Notes: a model not told the origin generated them from the sequence alone. 64,000 bases of DNA from Lachnospiraceae bacterium (GCA_910576335.1 CAJTIU010000024.1:1-64000), one strand, 5' to 3'. Shown: positions 17,134 to 25,605, numbered from the stretch's first letter. Program-made: numbers and translations.

Positions 17134-17385
17134 AAAAAAAGCTTTCATCCGTATAGGACGAAAGCCACGCTTACGCTTTTTACCACCTAAACATACTACC
17201 ATATGTCTTCCCTGTAACGGGGGAATACCGTCAGTTCCTACCAGGTATCTGTCTAACCGTTCGGAATCTGCAACTCAGAAGTGATATTCAGATATATTCT
17301 ACTCGTACCGGGCTTTCACCCTCCCCGGCTCGCTTTGTCTTTTAAATATACCCTACTGTCTTCGTCAATGTCTTTGTCTTTTCCG
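17134..17385 (-). promoter_or_regulatory. T-box leader of ileS
   Basis: On the minus strand the leader carries the T-box consensus as TAGGTGGTAAAAAGCG, followed by GTGGCTTTCGTCC. A terminator GCTTTCGTCC-TATAC-GGATGAAAGC (17,141-17,165) ends in seven T. Upstream lies a long stem I region with CAGTAGGG and a GAATATCACTT segment where ATC fits as the isoleucine specifier. Uncharged tRNA-Ile would stabilise the antiterminator and let ileS be transcribed. Confidence 0.9.
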
Positions 17386-17389
17386 CTTT

Positions 17390-17418
17390 ATTATAGAAAA
17401 TATTTTTTTATTCGTCAA
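17390..17418 (-). promoter_or_regulatory. Promoter of the ileS T-box transcript
   Basis: TTGACG (17,413-17,418) and TATAAT (17,390-17,395) on the minus strand are spaced by exactly 17 bases, just upstream of the T-box leader. Confidence 0.8.
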
Positions 17419-17427
17419 GGCTTTTTT

Positions 17428-17471
17428 CAATTGGGGACGGGGCATTTTTAAAAATGCCCCGTCCCCAATTG
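17428..17471. repeat. REP-like palindrome, copy 7
   Basis: The longest perfect copy, 44 bases, starting CAATTGGGGACGGGGCATTT and closing with its reverse complement. It lies between the dacF-like gene's stop and the ileS promoter, and may terminate the former. Confidence 0.95.
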
Positions 17472-17484
17472 AAAAATTCCGCAC

Positions 17485-18912
17485 CTACCGTCTCCGATGC
17501 TTCTTTTTCCTCATGAGCAGAATATACTCCAATAGTGCAAATATTAGAGCAATCAGCACAATCACGGCAGCTGCCAACGCAATTTTCCTTGTGCCGATTT
17601 TCTTAAGAACACCGGATATCTCATCTTCCCCGCTGTTTTCATCCATGGTTCGCGCATCTATGCTTTTCTTTTCCCCGCCGGAAATCTCCTTTTCTGGTTC
17701 TGGCTCCGGCTTCTCTTCCTTTCCATAGTCAGCGCTAAGCCTTGCCCTCGCACCGCCCACATAATTCCCCTCATACGTATATGATAGTTCCGCCTCGCCC
17801 GCTGTCCCTTCATCAGGTACAATTTCCCTGTCAAGTTTTTCAAAGCCCACTCCCTCCGGAAGCACGACAAAGCCGCCCTCCTCCTGGGGAAGGATCTCTG
17901 CTATATCTCCGGATGTCTCCGAACCGCTCACCGGCACTTTTTTGAAATTGCTGAATGCATACTCACACAGTGCCTTCGTGTCTGTGTACACATTGACGCC
18001 TTCGCTCTTCATCAGCACGCAGACAAGTTTCATCTCTCCGTTATCTATCATTGTTACAAGCGTATTATGTGCCTGGTCGGTGAAGCCCGTCTTTCCACCA
18101 ATTACATATTCGTAATAAAAATCATTGTCTTCGTAAAGCATTTTATGATTTTGCTGAAAAATATGCTTCTCTGTTGTCTTAGATTTCTTAATCTTGTACT
18201 GAAGTGTCTGCATAATTTCAAATGCCTTTGGATATTTAAAAAGTTCCCGGGCAATCAGCGCCATATCCCTGGCACAGGTGTAGTGGTCGTCATCATGAAG
18301 TCCGTTCGCATTTACAAAATGTGAATTTTTGCCGCCAAGCTCCTGACATCTGACATTCATCTGATTAATAAACCAGTCGTAATCATAACCTTTGTTTTTC
18401 CCAACACTCTCGCTCACCGCATAGGAAACCTCATTTGCTGATGCAAGGAGCACCGCATAGAGGGCCTGCTCCAGGGAAATGACATTTCCCGCCTTCATTC
18501 CTATATACGCATCTCCTGGCTCCAGGAAGGACAGGCTGTCTTCTGAAAATGTCACTTTGTCTTCCATCTGTCCATTTTCCAATGCTATCAAAGTCGTCAG
18601 AATCTTTGTGATGCTGGCAGGATAATAGTGGGCGTCTATGTTCTTCGCATACAAAATCGCACCCGTCTCCACCTCCATCAAGATTGCAGCTTCGCCATAT
18701 GTCCCCGGCCCTTTTGCCCACCCGGTCAGCTCATTAGTCTGAACGGGAAGCTTGTATAGCTTCTTAAGCCGTTTCCGTTCTTTTTTCTCTTCCCTGGTAA
18801 GCTCCTCCGTCTGCTCCAATTCCTCTGCGGCTGCGGGCATTACAGGTATAACCACCGACAAACACAGCAGCGCCGCAAAAAATGCTGCCACTATCCTTCT
18901 TCCTTGTCTCAT
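17485..18912 (-). CDS. D-alanyl-D-alanine carboxypeptidase (PBP5/DacF family)
   Basis: The 475-residue protein has a signal peptide (about residues 1-28), then a peptidase S11 domain. SITK (SxxK, with the acylated serine) is in PASITKILTTLIALENG, SAN in LLASANEVSYAV, and KTG in GGKTGFTDQAHNTLV. It trims the terminal D-alanine from stem peptides outside the membrane. The C-terminus has a transmembrane segment (ALAAAVIVLIALIFALLEYI) with a basic tail, instead of the amphipathic helix of classic PBP5. GGAGGG precedes the start. Family members include DacA and DacF; I cannot tell which. Confidence 0.93.
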   Translation of the reverse strand: MRQGRRIVAAFFAALLCLSVVIPVMPAAAEELEQTEELTREEKKERKRLKKLYKLPVQTNELTGWAKGPGTYGEAAILMEVETGAILYAKNIDAHYYPASITKILTTLIALENGQMEDKVTFSEDSLSFLEPGDAYIGMKAGNVISLEQALYAVLLASANEVSYAVSESVGKNKGYDYDWFINQMNVRCQELGGKNSHFVNANGLHDDDHYTCARDMALIARELFKYPKAFEIMQTLQYKIKKSKTTEKHIFQQNHKMLYEDNDFYYEYVIGGKTGFTDQAHNTLVTMIDNGEMKLVCVLMKSEGVNVYTDTKALCEYAFSNFKKVPVSGSETSGDIAEILPQEEGGFVVLPEGVGFEKLDREIVPDEGTAGEAELSYTYEGNYVGGARARLSADYGKEEKPEPEPEKEISGGEKKSIDARTMDENSGEDEISGVLKKIGTRKIALAAAVIVLIALIFALLEYILLMRKKKHRRR

Positions 18913-19184
18913 TCTTAATTCCCTCCATTTTAACAGCTACAGATATTCTACCATATTCTATCCAATGATACACTAATTAATTCCACCAAAAATTTGAATT
19001 CAGAAGCACCGGCGTTACTGAACACGGAGTGGTTACTATTCACGGCCCGAAAGGCCGCTCATAGTAACGCACCAGTTAGATCAGTATTGCACCAGCATAA
19101 ATTATTTGGTACAATAAAATCAGACATCAAAGAAATAAGATCTTATCATTACACATTTTTATTATTATTAATAACAAGGAGGAT

Positions 19185-19388
19185 ATGAACAATGGCAAAG
19201 ACAACCGATTTGAAGCAGTTTATTCCCAGGGTACGCTGAATACAATGGAAATATGGGTGGATAACGAAACGGGAGTTAATTATGTATTTCATAAAAACGG
19301 CTATGCAGGAGGAATGACCCCTCTTCTTGGCCGTGAGGGAAAAACTGTAATTTCTCCTGTCAAAAACGAACAGGCAGCAAAACATTAA
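19185..19388 (+). CDS. Small DUF6440-like protein
   Basis: A 67-residue protein with RFEAVYSQGTLNTMEIWVDN, then TGVNYVFHKNGYAGGMTPLL. This resembles the small DUF6440 family often found singly in clostridia; function unknown. The start is odd. AAGGAGG is only two bases from the in-frame ATG at 19,185, while a better-spaced ATG at 19,192 is out of frame by one. Restoring one A after 19,195 would give MAKDNRFEAVY, the form expected for the family, so a one-base loss may have damaged the start. Confidence 0.7.
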   Translation: MNNGKDNRFEAVYSQGTLNTMEIWVDNETGVNYVFHKNGYAGGMTPLLGREGKTVISPVKNEQAAKH

Positions 19389-19543
19389 ATATCCCCCAAT
19401 TATATACGTGCCCTTGAGATTGTAAAAAGTAATGGCAGTGCTAATTTTTGTATGTTCATTTTACTACACTTTGTGGTATATTAATATTGTAAATCTTTTT
19501 AGACATTTTATACAAATGTCTTAAACCTGAAAGGAGGAAGAAA

Positions 19544-20311
19544 ATGAAACAAAGAATAAGGATGATGATTTCATTCTGCCTGATTGCAGCCCTATGCCTT
19601 GGAAGCTCAATGACATCCTATGCGGCCAAAGGACAGATCAGCAGAAAAAAAGCAAAAAGCATCGCGCTGAAAGAGGCAGGCGTCAAGGAAAAGAATGTAA
19701 AAAAGTGGATTAAGGTAAAGCTGGATGATTACGACTACGATGACGACCAGGAATGGGATGTTGAATTTCAGACCAAAAGCCACAAGTATGAGGTTGAGGT
19801 CGATGCCCTTACCGGATATGTAAAGGATTTCGAAAAGTCACAGATCAAAAAAAGATCATCCAAAGCCATCAGCGAAGCCAACGCAAAAAAAATTGCACTG
19901 AGAGCTGCTAATGTAAAAGCCAAGAATGTCAAAAAATGGACAAAGGTGAGATATGACAGAAAGGACAATGAATGGGAGCTTAAGTTCCGGACCTCAAATT
20001 ACAAATTTGAGATTGAGATTAACGCACGCAGCGGAAGAGTAAATGAACTTGAAAGAGAAAAACTTCTCAAGGACTCCTCAAAGTATATTGGCATTAAACA
20101 AGCAAAATCCATTGCATTAAAGCATGCAAAAAAGCATGGAGACATCAAAGGCGAAGTGTATTATACAAAGGCTAAGCTTGATAAGGATGACGGAGTTGTC
20201 TGCTACAAGATCGAATTCAATAACAATGCAACAGAATATGAATACGAGATCAATGCAAAAACAGGCAGAATCATGGACTGGGATATTGATGAATGGGAAT
20301 ATGATTACTAA
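19544..20311 (+). CDS. Secreted protein with three PepSY domains
   Basis: The 255 residues start with a signal peptide (to about residue 27, AAA-like cleavage near SYAAKG). Three PepSY repeats follow (about 33-92, 107-166 and 185-245), each with KAKSIAL, K-W-KVK and YEVEVDA-TG-V units. PepSY domains are thought to inhibit or chaperone secreted peptidases. The protein is very lysine-rich, with an Asp/Tyr-rich first domain. AAAGGAGGAAGAAA gives a strong start. It stands alone, with a REP copy right after the stop. Confidence 0.88.
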   Translation: MKQRIRMMISFCLIAALCLGSSMTSYAAKGQISRKKAKSIALKEAGVKEKNVKKWIKVKLDDYDYDDDQEWDVEFQTKSHKYEVEVDALTGYVKDFEKSQIKKRSSKAISEANAKKIALRAANVKAKNVKKWTKVRYDRKDNEWELKFRTSNYKFEIEINARSGRVNELEREKLLKDSSKYIGIKQAKSIALKHAKKHGDIKGEVYYTKAKLDKDDGVVCYKIEFNNNATEYEYEINAKTGRIMDWDIDEWEYDY

Positions 20312-20314
20312 AAC

Positions 20315-20370
20315 GGGGACAGGTCATTTTTAATTTGGGACGGGGCATTTTTAAAAATGCCCCGTCCCAA
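20315..20370. repeat. REP-like palindrome, copy 8, with half-site head
   Basis: Head GGGGACAGGTCATTTTTAAT then the core TTGGGACGGGGCATTTTT plus reverse complement at 20,335-20,370. It separates the convergent PepSY and azlD genes and encodes the last residues (GTGHF) and the stop codon of AzlD. Confidence 0.95.
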
Positions 20371-20656
20371 AAAATGCCGCCACACAGCACAAGGCAGCGA
20401 TTCCCATCATATTTACTCCCTTCCATGCGGCAATAATGCCAACAATCAGGGCCAGTATTCCTGCAGCCGGAATCTGAGGCGCGTCCAGAATCGCAGGAAA
20501 CGTCATTACCGCCAGCGTTACATACGGCACATAGTAAAGAAATGACCGTATAAACGGATTCTTGATCTTTCTACGGATCAGCGTAAGCGGAATGACACGG
20601 ATCAGGCATGACACTGCTGCTGCCACGAGGATATATAGATATATATTATGCGTCAT
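20351..20656 (-). CDS. azlD: AzlD-family branched-chain amino acid export subunit
   Basis: About 101 residues with four hydrophobic segments, typical of AzlD: a first helix with AAAVSCLIRVIPLTLIRRKI, then LYYVPYVTLAVMTFPAIL. AzlD is the small partner of AzlC in exporting branched-chain amino acids or analogues. I prefer the ATG at 20,656 because AAAGGAGG is nine bases upstream; an ATG at 20,677 is also in frame. The C-terminus GTGHF comes from REP copy 8. The start lies one base after the azlC stop. Confidence 0.88.
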   Translation of the reverse strand: MTHNIYLYILVAAAVSCLIRVIPLTLIRRKIKNPFIRSFLYYVPYVTLAVMTFPAILDAPQIPAAGILALIVGIIAAWKGVNMMGIAALCCVAAFFGTGHF

Positions 20657-20657
20657 C

Positions 20658-21452
20658 TCACAATTCCTCCTTTTCAAAATCTAAGTAATCTGAAGACTCT
20701 TCATCTGTATCCATGCTGTCTTCCCCATCCCCTTCTTTCACTGGGAACAAAAAAGCGGCAGCCCCGGCTATTACTACTGTCAGAAGGCTGATTTTCATAC
20801 TGTCAGACATTTGGTCAAACAGGCTGATTTTTGACACGGCAAAGCTTACAAGGAAACTTACTGCCACCACCCCTCCCACAATCCGGTTTTTCTTTGATGC
20901 CGGGATAATAATTGCGATAAACATCCCGTAGAGGGCAACGCTTAGTGCACTGACGATGGATGCAGGAAGAACGTTTCCTGCCACAATTCCAATCGCTGTT
21001 CCAAACGACCAGCCCGGAAGGGCGATGGCCATTGCCCCATAGTTATAGTAGGGATTCACCACACCAGGTCTCCCGATGCTGATCCCGAATATCTCATCCG
21101 TAATTCCAAAACCTACTAAAAACCTGTGTATTCCGGGTGTGTCGGGAGCAAATCTCTGGCTCAGGGCACAGCTCATGAGCAGATATCTTATATTGGTAAT
21201 CAGAATGACAAATGCCATCTCAACATAAGGAGCATTCGCCATAATTACGGTAAATTCCGCATATTCCCCCGCCGAAGCGTGATTCAGCATACTGGAAATG
21301 AATCCCTGCACAGGATCCAGCCCTGCTTTTTTTGCCACAATTCCCAGTGAAAATGCCACGGCAAAATAGCCCAGGGCAATGGGAATTCCGTCCCGTATTC
21401 CGCTTGTAAATGCATGCTTTTCTCTGTTCATTCCAAAATTTTCTCCCGTCAT
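20658..21452 (-). CDS. azlC: AzlC-family branched-chain amino acid permease
   Basis: A 264-residue membrane protein. GIRDGIPIALGYFAVAFSLGI and the HASAGEYAEF region with MANAPYVEMAFVILITNIRYLLMS are characteristic of AzlC, the large subunit of the AzlCD exporter. The C-terminal 25 residues are acidic and cytoplasmic. Its ATG overlaps the upstream nuclease stop by four bases (ATGA), suggesting translational coupling. An internal ATG at 21,431 is an alternative start. Confidence 0.9.
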   Translation of the reverse strand: MTGENFGMNREKHAFTSGIRDGIPIALGYFAVAFSLGIVAKKAGLDPVQGFISSMLNHASAGEYAEFTVIMANAPYVEMAFVILITNIRYLLMSCALSQRFAPDTPGIHRFLVGFGITDEIFGISIGRPGVVNPYYNYGAMAIALPGWSFGTAIGIVAGNVLPASIVSALSVALYGMFIAIIIPASKKNRIVGGVVAVSFLVSFAVSKISLFDQMSDSMKISLLTVVIAGAAAFLFPVKEGDGEDSMDTDEESSDYLDFEKEEL

Positions 21453-22414
21453 CGCTTTGCTTTCCTGTATCCGGCCTCCGAAGCCTCCTGTTCACTTCCG
21501 AAGATTACCAGATGCTTTGAGTCTGCCATCTCCTCGTAAGCTGCCTGCCCCGGGCAGTGGTAAATCTTAGACCTTGAATTTCCCCGAATCTCTACTTTGG
21601 CATCATCTTCCCCTGGACCGGGCATCCTCTCCTCATTCAGGCTGCTTTCTCCTGTCTTGTAGTCAATCGTTACTCCCGGCTGCACATTATACACATAGAC
21701 ATTATAGGAAATTCCTTCCCCGTTATCTTCCACGGAAAGTGCCTCCATCTGCACCCCTTCTGCCAGCAGATTGTCATCCTCATAAATCGGAGTGATCCGG
21801 TACAGCACATGATTTTCCGTCTCTTTTACATAGTCTGCCACCATATTTTCAAAGGGCAGCATACCCTCCACATTCATGTAACGAGTACCTGTAATCAGGT
21901 TCCTTTCATTTGCGTTTTCCCCGGAAAGCTGATACCCGATAAGATGACAGCGGTTATATAAATATTTTCCATCCACAAAGTCATATTTTACGGTCTGCCA
22001 TCCTGTGGGCTTTACCTTTCCGATGCGACCTCTCTTTTCCACAGGCATCAGATCTGTCCCCACATTGGCATAAGCCTCGCCGCAGCGCCCCAGCCTGTCC
22101 AGCACACTGTAGCGCTCAAAGGACTTTTTTCTCTCCGCCTGCCCTGCCTCCTGAAAATCCGGCTCGTTTCCATTAATCTCTATGTAGGGTTCACCAGAAT
22201 ACCCGGGAACCTCCTCAAGTGTTATGATTTCCTGATTATCCGGAGCCTGACCGCCGTTATCAGAGACTGTTCCGGCTGCTCCTCCCTGCCCCGGCGCACT
22301 GCCGTCTGGCGTTCTGCCGTCCGCACAGGCAGTTGTCAGAAGCATACCGCAGCACAGCAGCAACGGCAGCAGCCTGCGCCCCGCCCGGGCTGCTGCACAC
22401 ATTTTTTTCATCAT
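21449..22414 (-). CDS. Secreted lipoprotein DNA/RNA non-specific endonuclease
   Basis: The 321 residues have a lipoprotein signal (LLLCCGMLLTTACADG, with the lipobox TTAC around residue 29-32), a low-complexity linker, and a DNA/RNA non-specific endonuclease domain (about 100-250). The active site block is YNRCHLIGYQLSGENANERN, with the catalytic histidine and the metal-binding asparagine, then LITGTRYMNVEGMLPFE. Streptococcal homologues degrade extracellular DNA or act in uptake. It overlaps both neighbours by four bases in the GH42-to-AzlD operon. Confidence 0.88.
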   Translation of the reverse strand: MMKKMCAAARAGRRLLPLLLCCGMLLTTACADGRTPDGSAPGQGGAAGTVSDNGGQAPDNQEIITLEEVPGYSGEPYIEINGNEPDFQEAGQAERKKSFERYSVLDRLGRCGEAYANVGTDLMPVEKRGRIGKVKPTGWQTVKYDFVDGKYLYNRCHLIGYQLSGENANERNLITGTRYMNVEGMLPFENMVADYVKETENHVLYRITPIYEDDNLLAEGVQMEALSVEDNGEGISYNVYVYNVQPGVTIDYKTGESSLNEERMPGPGEDDAKVEIRGNSRSKIYHCPGQAAYEEMADSKHLVIFGSEQEASEAGYRKAKR

Positions 22415-22851
22415 ATTCTTTGATAAACCTCCTTTGTAATCCGCTCATGGGAGGAACCCTGGAACTCCTCCGTCCGGAGAATCTTCCATCCTTCGTCTGA
22501 CAGATGAATGGGAAACCAGGTATCTGCCGGGTAGCGGCGGTTCCAGTGATACATAATTACAGCTTCAATCCTGCTCACATCCCTGTCCGGCAGGAATGTC
22601 CTTTCCACTTCCATCTTTTCAAAGAAGCAGTAGTCTCCGTCTCCTGCTCTCCTGGCAAAATCATCCGCAATGACAATCTCTGTTTCCCCATCACTCATGT
22701 TTTTAAACAGATCTCCGGAATATGTATTCATATACAGTCGTCTTCCCCGGCATACCCGAAGCATGTCCTCCCTCATCACCCGGTCCTGACTCTGACGGCG
22801 GCCGTGAAACATCATTCCATTCCGTTCATCCACACAGACAATCGCAATCAT
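22411..22851 (-). CDS. Conserved hypothetical protein in GH42 operon
   Basis: A 146-residue protein without a signal peptide or membrane segment, starting MIAIVCVDERNGMMFHGRRQ and ending with a GSSHERITKEVY motif. I recognise the layout (short N-terminal strand, RRQSQDR, YCFFE, YHWNRRYPAD) from uncharacterised clostridial proteins, but no function. Four-base ATGA overlaps join it to the GH42 gene upstream and the nuclease downstream, so it is certainly expressed with them. Confidence 0.8.
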   Translation of the reverse strand: MIAIVCVDERNGMMFHGRRQSQDRVMREDMLRVCRGRRLYMNTYSGDLFKNMSDGETEIVIADDFARRAGDGDYCFFEKMEVERTFLPDRDVSRIEAVIMYHWNRRYPADTWFPIHLSDEGWKILRTEEFQGSSHERITKEVYQRI

Positions 22852-24920
22852 GATTCCATGGCCTGTCCGTTTCCAGGTATCATATCCTTTGCGGAGGATA
22901 AACTTTCAATAATCTTCACACCCCATGCAGGAACCCTTATGCACTCTCCCTCTTTCACCATCTCACCTGCCAAGAGCTCCGTTCCATCCCCATACCTAAA
23001 TTCCAGCCTCTGCTCCTGGCTAGAATAGTTAAGGCAGAACCACACATTTCTTCCGAAACTATTGGTTCCTTTCCTTATAATCACTGGAAAATGCACCTTT
23101 CCCACATCAGTGATTCCAGCGCTCTCAAACGCTTTTAAAAGAATCTTTTCAAGAAGTGCATCGTCCATCATACATGCGATATAATATGCATTACCCGCTC
23201 CAGACTGGTTCCTGGTCACTGCCGCATGTCCATTCCATTTGTAATGGTCATAAGCAAGCAGTACCTCTGCCGTTTCCGGTAGTACAAGCTCCATAAAGGT
23301 CCGGGCTTTCCGGTCTCTGCCATCCTCCCATCCCTCTGTCATCTCTCCTGAAAGGCTCACATTTTTCGGAAATGTAAAGTGATGGTAACGGATGCCCATA
23401 CAGTCTCTTATGATACGCGGCTGTACTTCATGGCTTACCTTCACATTCTCATCTGTAAAGGCTGTTTTAAACGTGGCAACCAGTGTCCCTCCATCTTCTA
23501 CATAACATTTCAGCCTTTCAAGTAGTTCATCCGGCGCGGAGTACAGAGCCGGAACTACAATCATCTTATAGCGCTTCAGCCCCTCTGATTCCGGGAACAC
23601 GAAATCACACTCCACATTCATCCTATACAGCACATCATAAAGCCAGCGCACGACATCATTGTAAGTTGTCTTTCCATTATCCGCCGCCGATGCCTCAATC
23701 CCAAACCACTTTAATGCAGTCAGAGCTTCATTGCTTACAAGTATCGCAACATCATTCTTCTTTTTCAGATTCACCAGATGGCTGCCTTTTTCTTTCAGTT
23801 CCCTGCCAATCACACATGCCTCCTGGTAAGTCTCATTCTCCTGAAAATCGTGGCTTAACAGACCCTTCCAGTATGTCTCGCACGCATTATGAAGGGAATG
23901 CCAGTGCCAGTACATGACACTGTTTGACCCGGATGCAATATGGCTGTATGCCTGCAGGCGCAGCTGGCCTTTGTACGGCAGCCATCCCGGAAAGCCCTGT
24001 GCCTCTGTCTCAAGAATCAGGTAATTATCCTTCTTTAAGGAACGTGTCAGATCACCGCCGAATGCAATCTCCAGGCCTGTCAGCTCATCCTGTGAAGGAT
24101 GATAGATATCCGCCCCTGCAATAGTCAGGCATTTTGCCGCATGATATTGATCCACATCCGGTTGTACCCCGTAGGAATGTCCCCTCCATTCAAAATCAAA
24201 GTTATGCGTAATGAACTGATCCTCACGGCAGTATTCCCGCACAATATCAGCCTGCCAGCTTAAGAAATCATCTACCAGCGTCCGCTGAAACTTCTCAAAT
24301 TCCGCACCCAGACTGCCGTTAATAGTGCCCCTCACATCTGGAAAATCTTCCCAGTCATTAATCCGGTTACTCCAGTAATCCAGTCCGAACGCTGCATTGA
24401 GCTCATCCAGGCTGCCATGGAATTTTTTCCGCAGATACTTGACGAATTTCTCCTGTACATTCTTTCCGGCAGTCCCGTAGTGCTTCGTCTCATTATCAAT
24501 TTGAAACCCAATTACACATTCCCTGTCTGCCGTACGCTCTATGAGCCTGCGGATCACACGCTCCGCATAGTACAAATATGCCGGATGCGTAATATCCATA
24601 ATTTGGCGCGGTCCGTAGATGCCGCGGCCATTTACTGTCGTGGCAAGTATATCAGGGTGGGACTTCACCATCCACGTAGGAACTGCATAAGTCGGCGTTC
24701 CCACGATCACATGGATTCCTGCCTTATCCATGGCATCCAGTACTCTGTCCACATGTGAAAAATCAAACTTTCCCTCCTGTGGTTCACAAGTGCTCCAGGT
24801 AGACTCTGCGATTCTTACTGTATTCATTCCCGCCTTTTTCATCATCTGGATATCTTCCTCTAACCGTTCACAGGGCATATATTCATCATAATATGCTGCC
24901 CCGAATAAAATTTCTTTCAT
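22848..24920 (-). CDS. Beta-galactosidase, glycoside hydrolase family 42
   Basis: The 690 residues are full length for GH42. The start GAAYYDEYMPCERLEEDIQMMKKAGMN is typical. The acid/base glutamate is in GFQIDNETKHYG (about residue 145) and the nucleophile glutamate in LILETEAQGFPGW (about residue 302). A trimerisation domain and a beta-sandwich follow. There is no signal peptide, so it acts on imported galactosides. GGAGGAGGTAGCCA precedes the ATG. It heads an operon of functionally unrelated genes (unknown, nuclease, azlC, azlD). Confidence 0.94.
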   Translation of the reverse strand: MKEILFGAAYYDEYMPCERLEEDIQMMKKAGMNTVRIAESTWSTCEPQEGKFDFSHVDRVLDAMDKAGIHVIVGTPTYAVPTWMVKSHPDILATTVNGRGIYGPRQIMDITHPAYLYYAERVIRRLIERTADRECVIGFQIDNETKHYGTAGKNVQEKFVKYLRKKFHGSLDELNAAFGLDYWSNRINDWEDFPDVRGTINGSLGAEFEKFQRTLVDDFLSWQADIVREYCREDQFITHNFDFEWRGHSYGVQPDVDQYHAAKCLTIAGADIYHPSQDELTGLEIAFGGDLTRSLKKDNYLILETEAQGFPGWLPYKGQLRLQAYSHIASGSNSVMYWHWHSLHNACETYWKGLLSHDFQENETYQEACVIGRELKEKGSHLVNLKKKNDVAILVSNEALTALKWFGIEASAADNGKTTYNDVVRWLYDVLYRMNVECDFVFPESEGLKRYKMIVVPALYSAPDELLERLKCYVEDGGTLVATFKTAFTDENVKVSHEVQPRIIRDCMGIRYHHFTFPKNVSLSGEMTEGWEDGRDRKARTFMELVLPETAEVLLAYDHYKWNGHAAVTRNQSGAGNAYYIACMMDDALLEKILLKAFESAGITDVGKVHFPVIIRKGTNSFGRNVWFCLNYSSQEQRLEFRYGDGTELLAGEMVKEGECIRVPAWGVKIIESLSSAKDMIPGNGQAMES

Positions 24921-25014
24921 TGGCTACCTCCTCCATTCCTGTCTTATATTAATAGAATAACACAGCTTCGGTCAAAAATATAACAAAATTACAACTTTTA
25001 AAAATTCAGTAACA

Positions 25015-25170
25015 ATGAAAGGCATAGATGAATATAATAATATTGAGGTATTCCTCCACTTTGAACCGGATAAAGGAAATAACGGCCTCAGCCCAGAGGA
25101 TGCCATCAGATTTTTATATCAGATATTAGAAAAAATAAGCAGGGAGAGATTTTATGGAAAATTACTTTGA
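25015..25170 (+). CDS. Possible short protein upstream of the cysteine-rich gene
   Basis: A 51-codon frame (MKGIDEYNNIEVFLHFEPDK start) overlaps the next gene's start by 17 bases in another frame. It has a balanced composition, but no clear ribosome binding site before its ATG, so it may be a decayed remnant or a weakly coupled leader gene. Confidence 0.35.
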   Translation: MKGIDEYNNIEVFLHFEPDKGNNGLSPEDAIRFLYQILEKISRERFYGKLL

Positions 25171-25501
25171 ACCAGTAACAGAATGTAAGACGGAACAGGT
25201 CGGATGCCCGACAATGGGATATCAGGATGTTAATGTCTGCGTACCGGTGACGATCAAAGCCTTTGGAGAAGTGGGCAATGCTACAACAAAATGTTTGGGG
25301 AAGGCCTGCATTATATCTGGATGCGACCCATGCATCAGCGGCTCTGGTGACATCTGTAAATTTACAGTAAGTCAAAAACTTCGTATTGAGGTTCCTATTA
25401 TCTTTGGAGCAAGGGCGGAAGCAGGAGAGGCTATTATTGATTGTGACTGTGATTGTGATTGCGATGGCAGAGCTGATGATTGTAAATTGTACAATAATTA
25501 G
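25154..25501 (+). CDS. Cysteine-rich protein with DC repeat, unknown function
   Basis: A 115-residue protein with 16 cysteines. A central block QDVNVCVPVTIKAFGEVGNA recalls clostridial proteins found with spore-coat or exosporium functions. The C-terminus carries a Asp-Cys repeat (DCDCDCDCDG). There is no signal peptide. GGGAGAGATTTT precedes the ATG. The cysteines could bind metal or crosslink, as in coat proteins; this is inference from composition only. It marks the last chromosome-like gene before the accessory island. Confidence 0.7.
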   Translation: MENYFEPVTECKTEQVGCPTMGYQDVNVCVPVTIKAFGEVGNATTKCLGKACIISGCDPCISGSGDICKFTVSQKLRIEVPIIFGARAEAGEAIIDCDCDCDCDGRADDCKLYNN

Positions 25502-25513
25502 CTGCTGTTCACA

Positions 25514-25538
25514 GGTCTGCGCATTTACTGCGCAGACC
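25514..25538. repeat. Perfect hairpin after cysteine-rich gene
   Basis: GGTCTGCGCA and its reverse complement enclose five bases, 12 bases after the stop codon. It has no T run, but is probably the 3' end structure of the cysteine-rich gene. Confidence 0.55.
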
Positions 25539-25605
25539 GTAAACAGAAACCATATCCGCAAATCTGCCTCCACAACTCCTCCCGGCATATACTTTTTGCT
25601 TTTGA

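Noticed and set aside
1787..20370. CRISPR array formed by the repeated palindromes
   Set aside because: The copies are far apart, in different orientations, between unrelated genes, with no regular spacers and no cas genes.
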